Below are positions 21,454 through 21,546 of a stretch of DNA of 21,546 nt, in pieces; position 1 is the stretch's first letter, and every line of letters begins with the position of its first letter. Source of the DNA: Lentisphaeria bacterium. GTDB lineage: Bacteria > Verrucomicrobiota > Lentisphaeria > Victivallales > UBA1829. Location of the stretch: the NCBI GenBank assembly GCA_019408975.1, contig DXVA01000035.1:1-21546 (forward strand). Direction: 5' to 3'. The notes beneath the pieces are model-generated. The model saw only the letters and a list, made by a program, of their open reading frames with translations. It was not told the DNA's origin and ran no database searches. The position numbers and the translations under genes are program-made.

Positions 21454-21546
21454 ATGAGAATCATTGATGCGCACAATCACCCGGACTGGCACGGGCACGA
21501 CTTCAATAAAAGCCTGGAAAACATGGACCGGTTCGGAATCGAAAAG
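21454..21546 (+). CDS. Amidohydrolase-family protein (N-terminal 31 codons only)
   Basis: The frame begins ATG 21454 with AAGGA eight bases upstream and runs off the right edge. MRIIDAHNHPDWHG contains the D-x-H-x-H first-strand metal motif of TIM-barrel amidohydrolases (the amidohydro-rel / 2-pyrone-4,6-dicarboxylate lactonase-like group). Only 31 residues are visible, so the exact family and substrate are open. It is probably co-transcribed with the DegT-family gene. Confidence 0.7.
   Translation, partial: MRIIDAHNHPDWHGHDFNKSLENMDRFGIEK

Noticed and set aside
1..21546. Insertion sequences, phage genes, rRNA or tRNA genes
   Set aside because: No transposase, integrase or phage protein motifs and no RNA gene signatures were seen in any frame.

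Overview
The window looks like a moderately GC-rich chromosome segment from an anaerobic, polysaccharide-degrading bacterium. My best guess is Lentisphaerota/Victivallales or a close PVC-group relative. The guess rests on the mix of genes: a pseudopilin with an FTLIELLIV core and a C-terminal D-x-H element, a second degenerate pseudopilin, large secreted carbohydrate-active proteins, LacI and GntR regulators each with its own strong promoter, a DegT aminotransferase beside an amidohydrolase, and an anaerobic redox/hydrogenase module. This assignment is inference; there is no rRNA here.

Layout. (1) 1-957, minus: the N-terminal 295 codons of a GntR-type repressor with a LacI-like sensor domain, running off the left edge, behind a consensus promoter. 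(2) 1091-3926, minus: an archaeal-type IMP cyclohydrolase (PurO) followed by a UvrD/Rep helicase whose in-frame ATG is immediately followed by TAA, with an intrinsic terminator. (3) 4009-7980, plus: a tight operon of rex, a thioredoxin-like [2Fe-2S] ferredoxin, a sensory-type [FeFe]-hydrogenase with PAS domain, and a SpoIIE-type phosphatase. Together these can be read as an NADH/H2/redox sensing and signalling unit. (4) 8045-11983, plus: three glycosyltransferase genes with overlapping ends. The last fuses a GT4 enzyme to a WecG/TagA-type transferase, suggesting surface-glycan synthesis.

(5) 12054-19602, minus: a LacI regulator, a pseudopilin with an unusually long leader, a pseudopilin-like protein lacking the usual motif, a 904-residue secreted putative glycoside hydrolase, a lipoprotein with a mutarotase-like fold signature, and a small secreted protein. 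This reads as one substrate-responsive operon. The LacI gene sits behind a perfect TTGACA-N16-TATAAT promoter with a perfect 16-bp palindromic operator at the transcription start. (6) 19603-20062: a non-coding stretch with a 137-bp multi-hairpin element bounded by 10-bp inverted repeats, then an AT-rich segment and a promoter carrying repeated operator-like sites. (7) 20063-21546, plus: a DegT/DnrJ/EryC1-family aminotransferase and the start of an amidohydrolase.

The points most worth a second look are the rex-ferredoxin-hydrogenase-phosphatase operon, the multi-hairpin element, the long-leader pseudopilin operon with its repressor site, and the ATG-TAA start of the helicase gene.
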